From RGIG4608 sp045635885 (lineage in GTDB: Bacteria; Bacillota; Clostridia; Oscillospirales; CAG-272), in assembly GCA_045635885.1 (NCBI GenBank), contig JAZTWO010000038.1, positions 1 to 14,157 on the forward strand: a DNA stretch of 14,157 nucleotides. Direction: 5' to 3'. A program made the translations under genes and the position numbers. Under the pieces are notes generated by a model. That model did no database searches, was not told where the DNA came from, and worked only from the letters and a program-made list of their open reading frames with translations. The stretch's first letter is position 1. The number at the start of each line of letters is the position of its first letter. Below are positions 1 through 6,392 of this stretch, piece after piece.

Positions 1-160
1 CTCTGTGTCTAAAACGGACGCACACAGTGCGCCCCTACGATGTTTTCGGGTATGATGTCACTCACCGTAGGGGCTCACTCCGTGAGCCCGCATCCTAACC
101 CAAACTAACTTCCGTAGGGGAGGGGTTTCCCCTCCCGAACTGAACCTCAACTAACTTTTC

Positions 161-238
161 GTTTGGAACAAATAGTCTATAGTTCACTATCCGCACAAGA
201 TCCTTCGGTCGCTTTGCTCCCTCGAGGATGACGTGCGG
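161..238 (+). repeat. 78-bp repeat, copy 1
   Basis: This 78-base unit is identical to 11642-11719 and to the reverse complement of 2921-2998. It carries short self-complementary pieces such as CCTCGAGG and ATAGT/ACTAT. In all three copies the GTTTGGAACA end faces a family A joint (AACTAACTTTT). Identity at base level across three sites suggests recent spread or gene conversion. Confidence 0.9.
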
Positions 239-242
239 AGGT

Positions 243-289
243 GGTGGATGAGGGTCTCGCCACTTAGTTTATGCAATAGATTTCTCTAC
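243..289 (+). repeat. 47-bp direct repeat, copy 1
   Basis: The segment matches 490-536 with three mismatches in 47 bases and carries the shared core GAGGGTCTCGCC. The same core reappears at 11757-11768, there followed by different sequence. It appears to be one module of the mosaic repeats. Confidence 0.75.
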
Positions 290-345
290 CCAACACCGTA
301 GGGGACGATGTCCCGACGTCCCGTTCACAACACAAACTAACTTCC

Positions 346-451
346 GTAGCTGTAAAGCTGTTTGGCGAGATAAAATCACCATATTATATGTATAATGTTG
401 CTTACCGTAGGGGCTCACCGTGTGAGTCCGCTTCCCAACTTCAACTAACTT
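346..451 (-). repeat. Family A repeat, long form, copy 1
   Basis: Read on the minus strand the unit runs from AGTTAGTTGAAGTT through a CTCAC/GTGAG palindrome, CCCTACGGT, ATTATACATATAATATGGTG and ends near AGCTTTACAGCTAC. It aligns end to end with 3003-3107 and 11327-11431. The last part contains a small hairpin whose arms differ between copies. Confidence 0.75.
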
Positions 452-489
452 TGTGCCTTCCCATTGAGGGGAAGGGGGACCGCCGAGGC

Positions 490-536
490 GGTGGATGAGG
501 GTCTCGCCATTTAGTTTATGCAATCGATTTCCCTAC
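490..536 (+). repeat. 47-bp direct repeat, copy 2
   Basis: Second copy of the 243-289 unit, 44 of 47 bases identical, in the same orientation 247 bp downstream. It is joined on its right to another CTCAC/GTGAG unit of family A. Confidence 0.75.
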
Positions 537-599
537 AAACTCCGTAGGGGCTCACTGTGTGAGTCCGCTTCCAAACGCAAACTAACTTTTTATATCACA

Positions 600-631
600 C
601 AAAAACAACCCCATCACAAGATGGGGTTGTT
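600..631 (-). terminator. Rho-independent terminator of glnA
   Basis: A perfect 12-bp stem is formed by 604-615 and 620-631 around a 4-base loop. On the minus strand it is followed by TTTTTGTG. It starts 6 bases after the glnA stop codon. Confidence 0.92.
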
Positions 632-636
632 GAATA

Positions 637-2061
637 TTAAAGGTTATAATACTTATCGAATTCTGCAGGAGTAGGAATCTTTGCAAGCTCTGCACACTCG
701 GCTCTCTTTGTCTTAATAAAGTTCTTAAGAAGCTCTTCGGGGAATACGCCGCCTGCGGTGAGGTAATCGTGGTCCGCCTCAAGCGCATCAAGTGCCGCAT
801 CAAGTGAAGTGGGCAAGCCCTTGAGCTTTGCCTTTTCCTCGTCGGAGAGATGGAAGAGGTTAAAGTCATAAGGACCCCAACCCTCTGCGTGAGGATCGAT
901 TTTGTTCTTGATACCGTCAAGACCTGCCATAAGGATTGCCGCATAGCAGAAATAGGGGTTGCAAGTTGCGTCGGGGTTACGAAGCTCAAAGCGACGTTTG
1001 TCGGGACTCTTTGCATAAGCGGGAATTCTGATAACCGCACTTCTGTTAGAAGTTGCATAACCAACGGTTACAGGCGCTTCAAATCCGGGAACTAAACGCT
1101 TAAATGAGTTTGTTGAGGGGTTTGTGATAGCGCAAAGGGAAGCGATATGCTTAAGAAGACCACCCATAAAGTAGTGAGCAGTTTCAGAAAGGTGAGCGTA
1201 TCCGTTATCGTCAGAGAACACGGGCACACCGTCTTTGAAAAGGAGCATATGAACGTGCATACCGCTACCTGCCTCGCCATAGATGGGCTTTGGCATAAAG
1301 GTTGCGCTCTTTCCGTATTTAAGAGCAGTGTTGTGAATGATGTATTTAATCATCATTGTGGCATCCGCCATATGCAAAACCTCGCCAAGCTGGGGCTCGA
1401 TTTCAAACTGACCTGAAGCCGCAACCTCGGGGTGATGATAGTTAATTTCAATGCCTGCATCAAGCATATGAAGGCACATTTCACTTCTGCATTCATAAGA
1501 AGTGTCAAAGGGCTTTGCAATGTGATAGTTCTTCTGCTTGGGAACGATTACACCCTTGCCCTCAGTTGCGCTGTTCCAATAGCTCTGCTTTGCGTCAATG
1601 TGAGAGGAAATTTCGTTGCCCGAAACGTTCCAACCCACGTTGTCGAAGAGATAAAATTCAAATTCGGGAAGAATTTTCATCTCGTCTGCAACGCCACTTG
1701 CCTTCATATAATCAACTGCCGCACGAATAATATTACGGGGATATTGGGGCAAAGGACGATTTGCGGGGTAATCAATAATCATTGCGTTACCAGTCATTGA
1801 GAGAGTGGGAATTTCGCAGAAGGGGTCAACAAGAGCAGTATCGGGGTCAGGAATAAACACCATATCGCTCTTTTCAACCACCGCATAACCATAGTTGGAT
1901 GCGTCAAAGCCGATACCGTAAGTCATAACGTCCTCAGAGAAATTGTCTGCAGGAATTGTCACGTGACGGTATTGACCGTTGATGTCAACCATTTTAAAGT
2001 CAACCATTTTAATGCCCTTTTCTTTAATAAGGGCAAGAATATCTTGAACAGTTTTTGCCAT
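637..2061 (-). CDS. glnA: Glutamine synthetase, type I
   Basis: The enzyme joins ammonia to glutamate using ATP, giving glutamine, and is the main entry point of assimilated nitrogen; family members are cytosolic dodecamers. The 474 residues match the usual type I length. Visible motifs are the metal-binding PEFEFYLF (132-139), SGQFEIEPQLGE (216-227), KPIYGEAGSGMHVH (258-271, where many relatives have GDNGSGMH), NPSTNSFKRLVPG (314-326), NRSAVIRIP (339-347) and RRFELRNPDATCNPY (356-370). The NLYDLPPEE-like loop that carries the adenylylated tyrosine in enterobacterial enzymes is not seen; the aligned stretch reads PYDFNLFHLSDEE. The start is fixed by AGAGG 8 bases upstream. The gene stands alone, with its own promoter and terminator. 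No clear GlnR box was found by eye. Confidence 0.97.
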   Translation of the reverse strand: MAKTVQDILALIKEKGIKMVDFKMVDINGQYRHVTIPADNFSEDVMTYGIGFDASNYGYAVVEKSDMVFIPDPDTALVDPFCEIPTLSMTGNAMIIDYPANRPLPQYPRNIIRAAVDYMKASGVADEMKILPEFEFYLFDNVGWNVSGNEISSHIDAKQSYWNSATEGKGVIVPKQKNYHIAKPFDTSYECRSEMCLHMLDAGIEINYHHPEVAASGQFEIEPQLGEVLHMADATMMIKYIIHNTALKYGKSATFMPKPIYGEAGSGMHVHMLLFKDGVPVFSDDNGYAHLSETAHYFMGGLLKHIASLCAITNPSTNSFKRLVPGFEAPVTVGYATSNRSAVIRIPAYAKSPDKRRFELRNPDATCNPYFCYAAILMAGLDGIKNKIDPHAEGWGPYDFNLFHLSDEEKAKLKGLPTSLDAALDALEADHDYLTAGGVFPEELLKNFIKTKRAECAELAKIPTPAEFDKYYNL

Positions 2062-2101
2062 TTTAATGACCTCTTTCTTGTTTTTTTACTGTAATTAATT
2101 T

Positions 2102-2130
2102 ATTATACCATATATTCTTACTTTTTGCAA
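2102..2130 (-). promoter_or_regulatory. Sigma-A-type promoter of glnA
   Basis: On the minus strand TTGCAA (2130-2125) and TATAAT (2107-2102) are separated by 17 bases. The -10 box lies about 40 bases before the glnA start codon, and AGAGG at 2074-2070 serves as ribosome binding site. Confidence 0.85.
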
Positions 2131-2196
2131 GTGGATTTGTTGCACAACTATAAAAAATGTACGGTTTTATCGTTGAGTTTTAATTTGGCTGTATCT

Positions 2197-2223
2197 TTGA
2201 TAAACGTGCATTGTTGCTATAAT
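2197..2223 (+). promoter_or_regulatory. Orphan promoter-like site, plus strand
   Basis: TTGATA (2197-2202) and TATAAT (2218-2223) are separated by 15 bases, shorter than the optimum. No open reading frame follows on this strand, so it either drives a short untranslated RNA or is a chance match in AT-rich DNA. Confidence 0.25.
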
Positions 2224-2263
2224 TCAAATTTGCTTTGTGAATATTGAATAAATTTAAGCTTTG

Positions 2264-2376
2264 CTAGTACACCATTGAATTTGTTCATTGTTCCAAACTT
2301 TAAGAAAAGCTATTGCAAATTGTTGCGAAATGGTGTATAGTGAATACAGCCGGGCGGGCGATACACCCGACTGTAT
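2264..2376. repeat. Interleaved inverted repeats in the glnA / small-gene gap
   Basis: TACACCATT (2268-2276) is complementary to AATGGTGTA (2329-2337). The overlapping GGTGTAT (2332-2338) is complementary to ATACACC (2361-2367). A third pairing joins ATACAG-CGGG (2344-2354) with CCCG-CTGTAT (2366-2376). These pairings exclude each other. No T-run follows in either direction, so this is not a standard terminator. The rest of the gap (2131-2392) holds nothing else recognisable beyond the promoter-like site. Confidence 0.4.
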
Positions 2377-2392
2377 AACCACATTCTAACTG

Positions 2393-2554
2393 TTACTTTG
2401 AACGTGGATGTTGACTAATCTGAAGACTATCACAGTCCCGGATCTTATTAAGGAGTTTCATTGCTAATTGTACATCTTGAGGGTTCTTTGCAATATATCT
2501 TTCAAGAGCTTCAATAAGCATTGGAACTTCTTTTTTATCAACGTAGAGTCTCAT
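2393..2554 (-). CDS. Small protein, 53 residues, unknown function
   Basis: The start at 2554 is chosen because AAAGGAG lies 8 bases upstream; an in-frame ATG eight codons earlier (2578) would overlap that site and lies inside a hairpin. The product begins MRLYVDKKEV and appears to form two helices, roughly residues 9-24 (PMLIEALERYIAKNP) and 27-42 (DVQLAMKLLNKIRDCD), followed by a polar tail. No signal peptide or membrane segment is seen. Small all-helical proteins with a similar EALERYI-type first helix occur in Bacillota, but I cannot assign a family. It stands alone between two gaps. The case for a real gene rests on the ribosome binding site and a protein-like composition. Confidence 0.6.
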   Translation of the reverse strand: MRLYVDKKEVPMLIEALERYIAKNPQDVQLAMKLLNKIRDCDSLQISQHPRSK

Positions 2555-2566
2555 AACATCAACTCC

Positions 2567-2590
2567 TTTCGTTCCCACTAAAGAACGAAA
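2567..2590 (-). promoter_or_regulatory. Hairpin directly upstream of the small-gene ribosome binding site
   Basis: TTTCGTTC (2567-2574) and GAACGAAA (2583-2590) form a perfect 8-bp inverted repeat with an 8-base spacer. On the minus strand the 3' arm ends in GAACGAAA and shares its three final A residues with the AAAGGAG ribosome binding site. It could be a leader hairpin affecting translation or an operator. Confidence 0.45.
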
Positions 2591-2920
2591 AGTCGAGAGT
2601 TTGCTTAAACCGTGTTCTCCTCATCCGACAGGCGTTCGCCTGCCACCTTCCCCGCTGGGGAAGGCTAAGGGTTAGTTTGTGTTTGGAACGGGACGTCGGG
2701 GTCTCGCCTGCGGGCTCGGTCACGCTCGCGTTCTGACAACACACTGTGTTGTCATTCATTGCGCTCACGACACTTCGTGGCGTCGTCCCCTACGGAAGTT
2801 AGTTTGTGTTTGGAAGTGGACTCACGGAGTGAGTCCCTACGGTGATCGACATCACACCCGAAAACACCGTAGGGGAGGATACCATCCTCCCGATTAAACG
2901 TCAACCAACCAATACCACCT

Positions 2921-2998
2921 CCGCACGTCATCCTCGAGGGAGCAAAGCGACCGAAGGATCTTGTGCGGATAGTGAACTATAGACTATTTGTTCCAAAC
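2921..2998 (-). repeat. 78-bp repeat, copy 2
   Basis: Reverse complement of 161-238 with no mismatch over 78 bases. Beyond the shared unit it also matches the copy at 11642-11719 for about 35 further bases on the GTGCGG side (ATTGGTTGGTTGACG), which copy 1 lacks. Confidence 0.9.
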
Positions 2999-3002
2999 GA
3001 AA

Positions 3003-3107
3003 AGTTAGTTTGTGTTTGGAAGTGGACTCACACGGTGAGCTCCTACGGTGAGTGACATTATACACACAATATGGTGATTTTATCTAACTATAAAACCTTA
3101 TGGCTAC
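3003..3107 (+). repeat. Family A repeat, long form, copy 2
   Basis: A 105-base unit runs from AGTTAGTTTGTGTTTGG through GGACTCAC-ACG-GTGAGCTCC and CTACGGTGAGTGACATTATA to ATGGTGATTTTATC and GGCTAC. It aligns over its full length with 346-451 (minus) and 11327-11431 (plus) and runs directly into a family B unit. Confidence 0.75.
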
Positions 3108-3347
3108 GCACAAGCAGAGTAAATTTTAGAAAAACAATCCTTGAGGATTGGTTTTCGTAGTTCGGCACATAAAATCCACGTCGAAAATTCATTTTCGTAA
3201 GCGGATTTTGTGGGGTGAACCGATAATTTGCTCGCAAATTGTCGAAAATTTACGTCAAACCACCACCCAACCCAAGGCGATAAAAAGTTTTGCCAAGCTT
3301 TTTCAAAAGCGGAGATCTTTACTTTGTAACTTCAAAAACGGTAGTTT
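3102..3347 (+). repeat. Family B structured repeat, copy 1
   Basis: The unit contains, in order: hairpin I (3129-3140 with 3145-3156); hairpin II (AAAATCC 3171-3177 with GGATTTT 3203-3209, enclosing GAAAAT-TC-ATTTTC at 3183-3196); hairpin III (3221-3230 with 3235-3244, loop CTCG); then AAAATTTACGT and a terminal segment AAGCTTTTTCAAAAGC-GGAGATC-TTTACTTTGTAAC. Related copies are at 11021-11292 (minus) and 13950-14157 (plus). No coding potential beyond a repeat-derived frame. Confidence 0.8.
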
Positions 3348-3407
3348 CCAACTTAAAAAGCTGTGCATTCTAATCCAAAAATAAAAGAAACAAATCCAAA
3401 ATTAAGG

Positions 3408-3436
3408 TTGCAATTTTGCTTTATATATGGTACAAT
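3408..3436 (+). promoter_or_regulatory. Sigma-A-type promoter of rqcH
   Basis: TTGCAA (3408-3413) and TACAAT (3431-3436) are separated by 17 bases, ending 34 bases before the start codon at 3471. An AAGGGGG ribosome binding site lies just upstream of the start. Confidence 0.85.
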
Positions 3437-3470
3437 ATCAGTATTGATTTTGAAAAAAGGGGGAACAAAA

Positions 3471-5234
3471 ATGGCATTTGATGCTGGAATGCTTGCGTGC
3501 ATGACGCACGAGATACTTGCGCTTTCAAGGGGCGCACGAGTTGAAAAGGTATATCAGCCCGACAGGGATGAGATACACATACAGATAAGATCGCTTGAGG
3601 GCGGAAAGCGTTTGCTTATCAACGCAGGATCTAACAATCCAAGAATCGGATTTACCGAAATCGCCAAAGAAAATCCCCAAAATCCGCCAATGTTTTGCGT
3701 GCTTTTGCGCAAGCATTTGCAGGGCGCAAGACTCTCTGACATTGAGCAATTCGGCTTTGAAAGGGCGGTTATGCTCTCATTCGACACAAGGGACGAAATG
3801 GGCTTTGACACAAAGTGCTATCTTGTTGCCGAGCTGATGGGAAAATATTCAAACCTCATCTTTCTTGACGCCGAAAAGCGCATAGTTTCTGCACTTAAAA
3901 CCATAGATTTTACAACAAGTTCACTCCGTCAAGTTTTGCCTGGAATGTTGTATGAGCTTCCACCCAAGCAAGACAAAAACGACCCAATTGAATGCACAAA
4001 AGAGCAATTTTTTGCCCTTTATGACGAAGCACTTGCCGACCACAAGGCAGACAAATTTATAATTTCAAACTTCCTTGGCATTTCAAGTGCCGTGGCAAGA
4101 GAAATTTCATATCGAGCGTGTGGCGACACCGACGCAACCTTGCGTTCCTGTCCCTGCGAAAAGCTTTACGGTGCATTTTGTGAGATAATCGACCATATAA
4201 AAAATGGCAAATATCACCCCACCACCGTTTTTGAGGGCGACAAGGCAGTTGAATACGCTTTTTGCCGTCTGACGCACTATAGGGGGCTTGAAATCAAGGA
4301 CTATAACAGCCCATCAAAAATGATCGACTCCTATTTTGAGAGCCGTGACCGTGAGGTCAGAGTTAAGCAAAAGGCGACGGACATTTTGAAAATCCTGACC
4401 AATTCCGAAACTCGACTTCTTAAAAAGATGGACAAGCAAAGAGCCGAGCTTGAGGAATGCAAGCAGGGTGAAAAATACAAAAAGCACGGTGATTTGATTA
4501 TTGGCAATATCTATATGATTGAGCGTGGAATGAAACGTGTTGAGCTTGTCGACTATGAAGCGTATAACGAAGATGATGGTACCTTTGACAAGGTTGTTAT
4601 CGAGCTTGACACTCGCCTATCCCCCTCGTCAAATGCACAAAGAATGTATAAAAAATACAACAAGTGCAAAAATGCCGAGCGTGAGCTTACCATTCAAATG
4701 GAGAAGGCGCAAAGGGAACTTGAATATATCTATTCCGTTTTCGACGCACTTGCGCACGCAGAAAACACAAGCGACCTTGTTGAAATTCGTGACGAGCTTT
4801 ACACCTCGGGTTATGCTTCAAAAATGAAGAATTATCGCCCACAAAAGAGAAAGAGCACCTCGTTTATGAAGTTCAAAACCACGGACGGATACACAGTTCT
4901 TTGCGGCAAGAATAATATTCAAAACGAGAACATCACCTTCAACCTCGCCCACAAAAGCGACTATTGGTTCCACATAAAAAACAAGGCGGGCAGCCACGTT
5001 GTTATGCTTTGCAACGGTGAGGAGCCCGATAGCATCAACTTTACCGAGGCGGCGGAGATTGCGGCTTATTACTCCAGTGCGCAGGGGGGTGTGAACGTGC
5101 CCGTTGACTATACCTTTGCCAAAAACGTAAAGAAAATTCAGGGCGCAAACCCGGGTCTTGTAATTTACCACACCAACTGGACAGCTTTTGTTACTCCAAA
5201 TGCCGACAAAATTGCAAAACTGAGAGAAATTTAA
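3471..5234 (+). CDS. rqcH: Rqc2 homolog RqcH (NFACT family)
   Basis: RqcH proteins bind 50S subunits blocked by peptidyl-tRNA, recruit alanyl-tRNA and add C-terminal alanine tails that mark stalled peptides for proteolysis; older annotations call them fibronectin-binding. The start at 3471 gives 587 residues, a typical length, begins MAFDAGM as in relatives and follows AAGGGGG. An upstream in-frame ATG at 3363 lies before the promoter and is rejected. The NFACT-N domain spans about 1-190, with LLRKHLQGARL at 78-88. The tRNA-contact Asp-Arg pair of characterised homologs appears here as Glu97-Arg98. A charged helical region at about 285-430 fits the coiled coil. NFACT-R follows at 465-585, with NNIQNENITF, DYWFHIKNKAGSHVV and NVPVDYTFAKNVKK. 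It is a single-gene unit with promoter and terminator. Confidence 0.95.
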   Translation: MAFDAGMLACMTHEILALSRGARVEKVYQPDRDEIHIQIRSLEGGKRLLINAGSNNPRIGFTEIAKENPQNPPMFCVLLRKHLQGARLSDIEQFGFERAVMLSFDTRDEMGFDTKCYLVAELMGKYSNLIFLDAEKRIVSALKTIDFTTSSLRQVLPGMLYELPPKQDKNDPIECTKEQFFALYDEALADHKADKFIISNFLGISSAVAREISYRACGDTDATLRSCPCEKLYGAFCEIIDHIKNGKYHPTTVFEGDKAVEYAFCRLTHYRGLEIKDYNSPSKMIDSYFESRDREVRVKQKATDILKILTNSETRLLKKMDKQRAELEECKQGEKYKKHGDLIIGNIYMIERGMKRVELVDYEAYNEDDGTFDKVVIELDTRLSPSSNAQRMYKKYNKCKNAERELTIQMEKAQRELEYIYSVFDALAHAENTSDLVEIRDELYTSGYASKMKNYRPQKRKSTSFMKFKTTDGYTVLCGKNNIQNENITFNLAHKSDYWFHIKNKAGSHVVMLCNGEEPDSINFTEAAEIAAYYSSAQGGVNVPVDYTFAKNVKKIQGANPGLVIYHTNWTAFVTPNADKIAKLREI

Positions 5235-5239
5235 TAAAT

Positions 5240-5273
5240 ATCCGACGATTTTGAACTAATCGTCGGATTTTTT
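5240..5273 (+). terminator. Rho-independent terminator of rqcH
   Basis: ATCCGACGAT (5240-5249) pairs with ATCGTCGGAT (5259-5268) across a 9-base loop, followed by TTTTT. It lies 6 bases after the stop codon and separates rqcH from the next gene. Confidence 0.92.
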
Positions 5274-5310
5274 CATAGATTTATATTGTAATAAATTTAT
5301 GGAGGATTTT

Positions 5311-6345
5311 ATGAAAGAGAAATATTTTGCGGCATCCAATTCAAGTGAGGGGTTTTGCTCCTATTACGATGGCATTTTTGACCCGAAAAAGTTATATAAA
5401 ATATTCGTTATCAAGGGTGGCTCCGGCACGGGGAAGGCGTTTTTTATGAACGAGGTCGCCAAATGTGCCGAGCTCAGTGGATTTAGCGTTAGATATATTT
5501 ATTGCTCGTCAGACCCCGAAAGTCTTGACGGAATTGTCATTAACGAACAGAAAATTGCCGTGCTTGACGGTACTTCTCCCCACGTTTATGAACCGAGGTA
5601 CATAGGCGCGGTTGAAAGCATTGTCAATCTTGCCGAGTTTTTGGACGAAAAAATGCTCGCCTCAAGCCGAAAGTTGATTGAAAACGTTTTGGGCGAAAAG
5701 CAAAAGGGCTTTGAAAGGGTTTATCGCTGCCTTTCCGCCTATAAAAAGCTCAGCGAGAATATCGAAAACCTTGTTTATCCCTGCTTAAAGCACGAAAAAA
5801 TCAAGAAATATGCCCAAAGATTTGCGCAGGAGCTTGAACAAGGTGGTGGGGAAGAGGAGCATCTCCTCACTCGCTCAATTGGAATGCGTGGGCTTTTTTC
5901 CTTTGATACCTATTTTGAAAATTCAACAATTTATTATGAAATCAACGATTATTTTGAAAGCGCCCATTTTATGATGCGTGAAATTTATGCCGCCATGAAG
6001 ACAGGTAAAGTGGACCTTAAGATGTCGAATAACCCCATAATTAAGGACAGAATTGACTGCCTTTGCGCCACTAATAACGGTCTGACCTTTGAAATTTCCA
6101 ATGAAATGAATGACTCTGTGCGCTCCATTAATATGAAGCGGTTTGTCGATTGTGATGAGGTTGCTAAAATCAGACAGGACTACCGTGCCATCGCCCGTGT
6201 GCGTGACGGTATCCTTGCCCTAGCCCTCGATGAGTTTCAAAATATTTATAAATATCACTTCCTGCTTGAAGAAATTTATGGTTCTGCCATGAATTTTGAG
6301 GCAAAAGAGCAATTTACCCACGACTTTTGCAATAAAATTTTCTAA
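5311..6345 (+). CDS. P-loop ATPase-like protein with altered nucleotide sites (PRK06851-like)
   Basis: The start at 5311 follows GGAGG (5301-5305); an in-frame ATG at 5299 overlaps that site and is not used. The 344-residue product resembles a Bacillota family with two tandem P-loop domains and no established function. The N-terminal half keeps the family pattern: MKEKYFAASNSSEGFCSYYD, then KGGSGTGKA (35-43), CSSDPESLDG (65-74) and a Walker B-like VLDGTSPH (84-91). The Walker A ends GKA instead of GK(S/T), so the magnesium-binding Ser/Thr is missing. Where the second P-loop is expected (about 205-222) the sequence reads YYEINDYFESAHFMMREI with no glycine-rich loop. This suggests a pseudo-ATPase or a single weak site. 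No clear promoter is seen in the 37 bases after the rqcH terminator. Confidence 0.75.
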   Translation: MKEKYFAASNSSEGFCSYYDGIFDPKKLYKIFVIKGGSGTGKAFFMNEVAKCAELSGFSVRYIYCSSDPESLDGIVINEQKIAVLDGTSPHVYEPRYIGAVESIVNLAEFLDEKMLASSRKLIENVLGEKQKGFERVYRCLSAYKKLSENIENLVYPCLKHEKIKKYAQRFAQELEQGGGEEEHLLTRSIGMRGLFSFDTYFENSTIYYEINDYFESAHFMMREIYAAMKTGKVDLKMSNNPIIKDRIDCLCATNNGLTFEISNEMNDSVRSINMKRFVDCDEVAKIRQDYRAIARVRDGILALALDEFQNIYKYHFLLEEIYGSAMNFEAKEQFTHDFCNKIF

Positions 6346-6350
6346 AATAA

Positions 6351-6378
6351 TTGCATTTGCTAAAAAAGATGGTATAAT
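6351..6378 (+). promoter_or_regulatory. Promoter upstream of the radical SAM gene
   Basis: TTGCAT (6351-6356) and TATAAT (6373-6378) are separated by 16 bases and start 5 bases after the preceding stop codon. The next start codon on this strand is at 6621, so the transcript would have a leader of about 235 bases that is almost entirely repeat element. Confidence 0.7.
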
Positions 6379-6392
6379 GTAGTTGGATATAT

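Larger units (their letters stand above)
1..600. repeat. Intergenic repeat block 1
   Basis: No gene is supported here. The block is a patchwork of palindromic repeat units that recur elsewhere in the window. Recognisable pieces are: the palindrome GGGCTCAC-TCC-GTGAGCCC at 71-89; a 78-bp unit at 161-238; a 47-bp direct repeat at 243-289 and 490-536 (3 mismatches); a 105-bp family A unit at 346-451 in minus orientation; and many short joints reading ACTAACTTCCGTAGGGG or close variants. The window starts inside the block, so its left limit is unknown. The short open frames within it are built from repeat sequence and have no ribosome binding site. Confidence 0.85.
2591..3350. repeat. Intergenic repeat block 2
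   Basis: The region between the small gene and rqcH carries no supported gene. From left to right it holds a GC-rich module with palindromes CAGGCG-TT-CGCCTG and CCTTCCCC-GCT-GGGGAAGG (2620-2665), a module with GACAACACA-C-TGTGTTGTC (2735-2753), a family A palindrome at 2818-2836, the 78-bp unit at 2921-2998, a long family A unit at 3003-3107, and a family B unit at 3102-3347. Each piece has a relative elsewhere in the window or is itself palindromic. The remainder up to the rqcH promoter at 3408 is AT-rich with nothing recognisable. Confidence 0.85.

Noticed and set aside
269..523. 84-residue open frame on the minus strand
   Set aside because: It runs through family A repeat units and the 47-bp repeat, has no ribosome binding site, and similar peptide fragments (RKLVCV..., VSPYG) arise in the other repeat blocks from the same DNA.
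1..600. CRISPR array
   Set aside because: The repeats are unequal in length, irregularly spaced, palindromic and occur in both orientations, with no uniform spacers and no cas genes.
582..1064. 160-residue minus-strand open frame inside glnA
   Set aside because: Same-strand shadow of glnA in another frame, running across the terminator; no independent support.
2344..2376. Terminator for the small gene
   Set aside because: A hairpin is present but no T-run follows on either strand.
2679..2897. 72-residue open frame on the plus strand
   Set aside because: Entirely repeat-derived, with the same RKLVCV and GVSPYG fragments and no ribosome binding site.
3148..3384. 78-residue open frame on the plus strand
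   Set aside because: It translates the family B hairpins and terminal segment; the other copies are not open in this frame.
3363..3470. 36-residue N-terminal extension of rqcH
   Set aside because: It starts upstream of the predicted promoter, lacks a ribosome binding site, and family members begin at MAFD.
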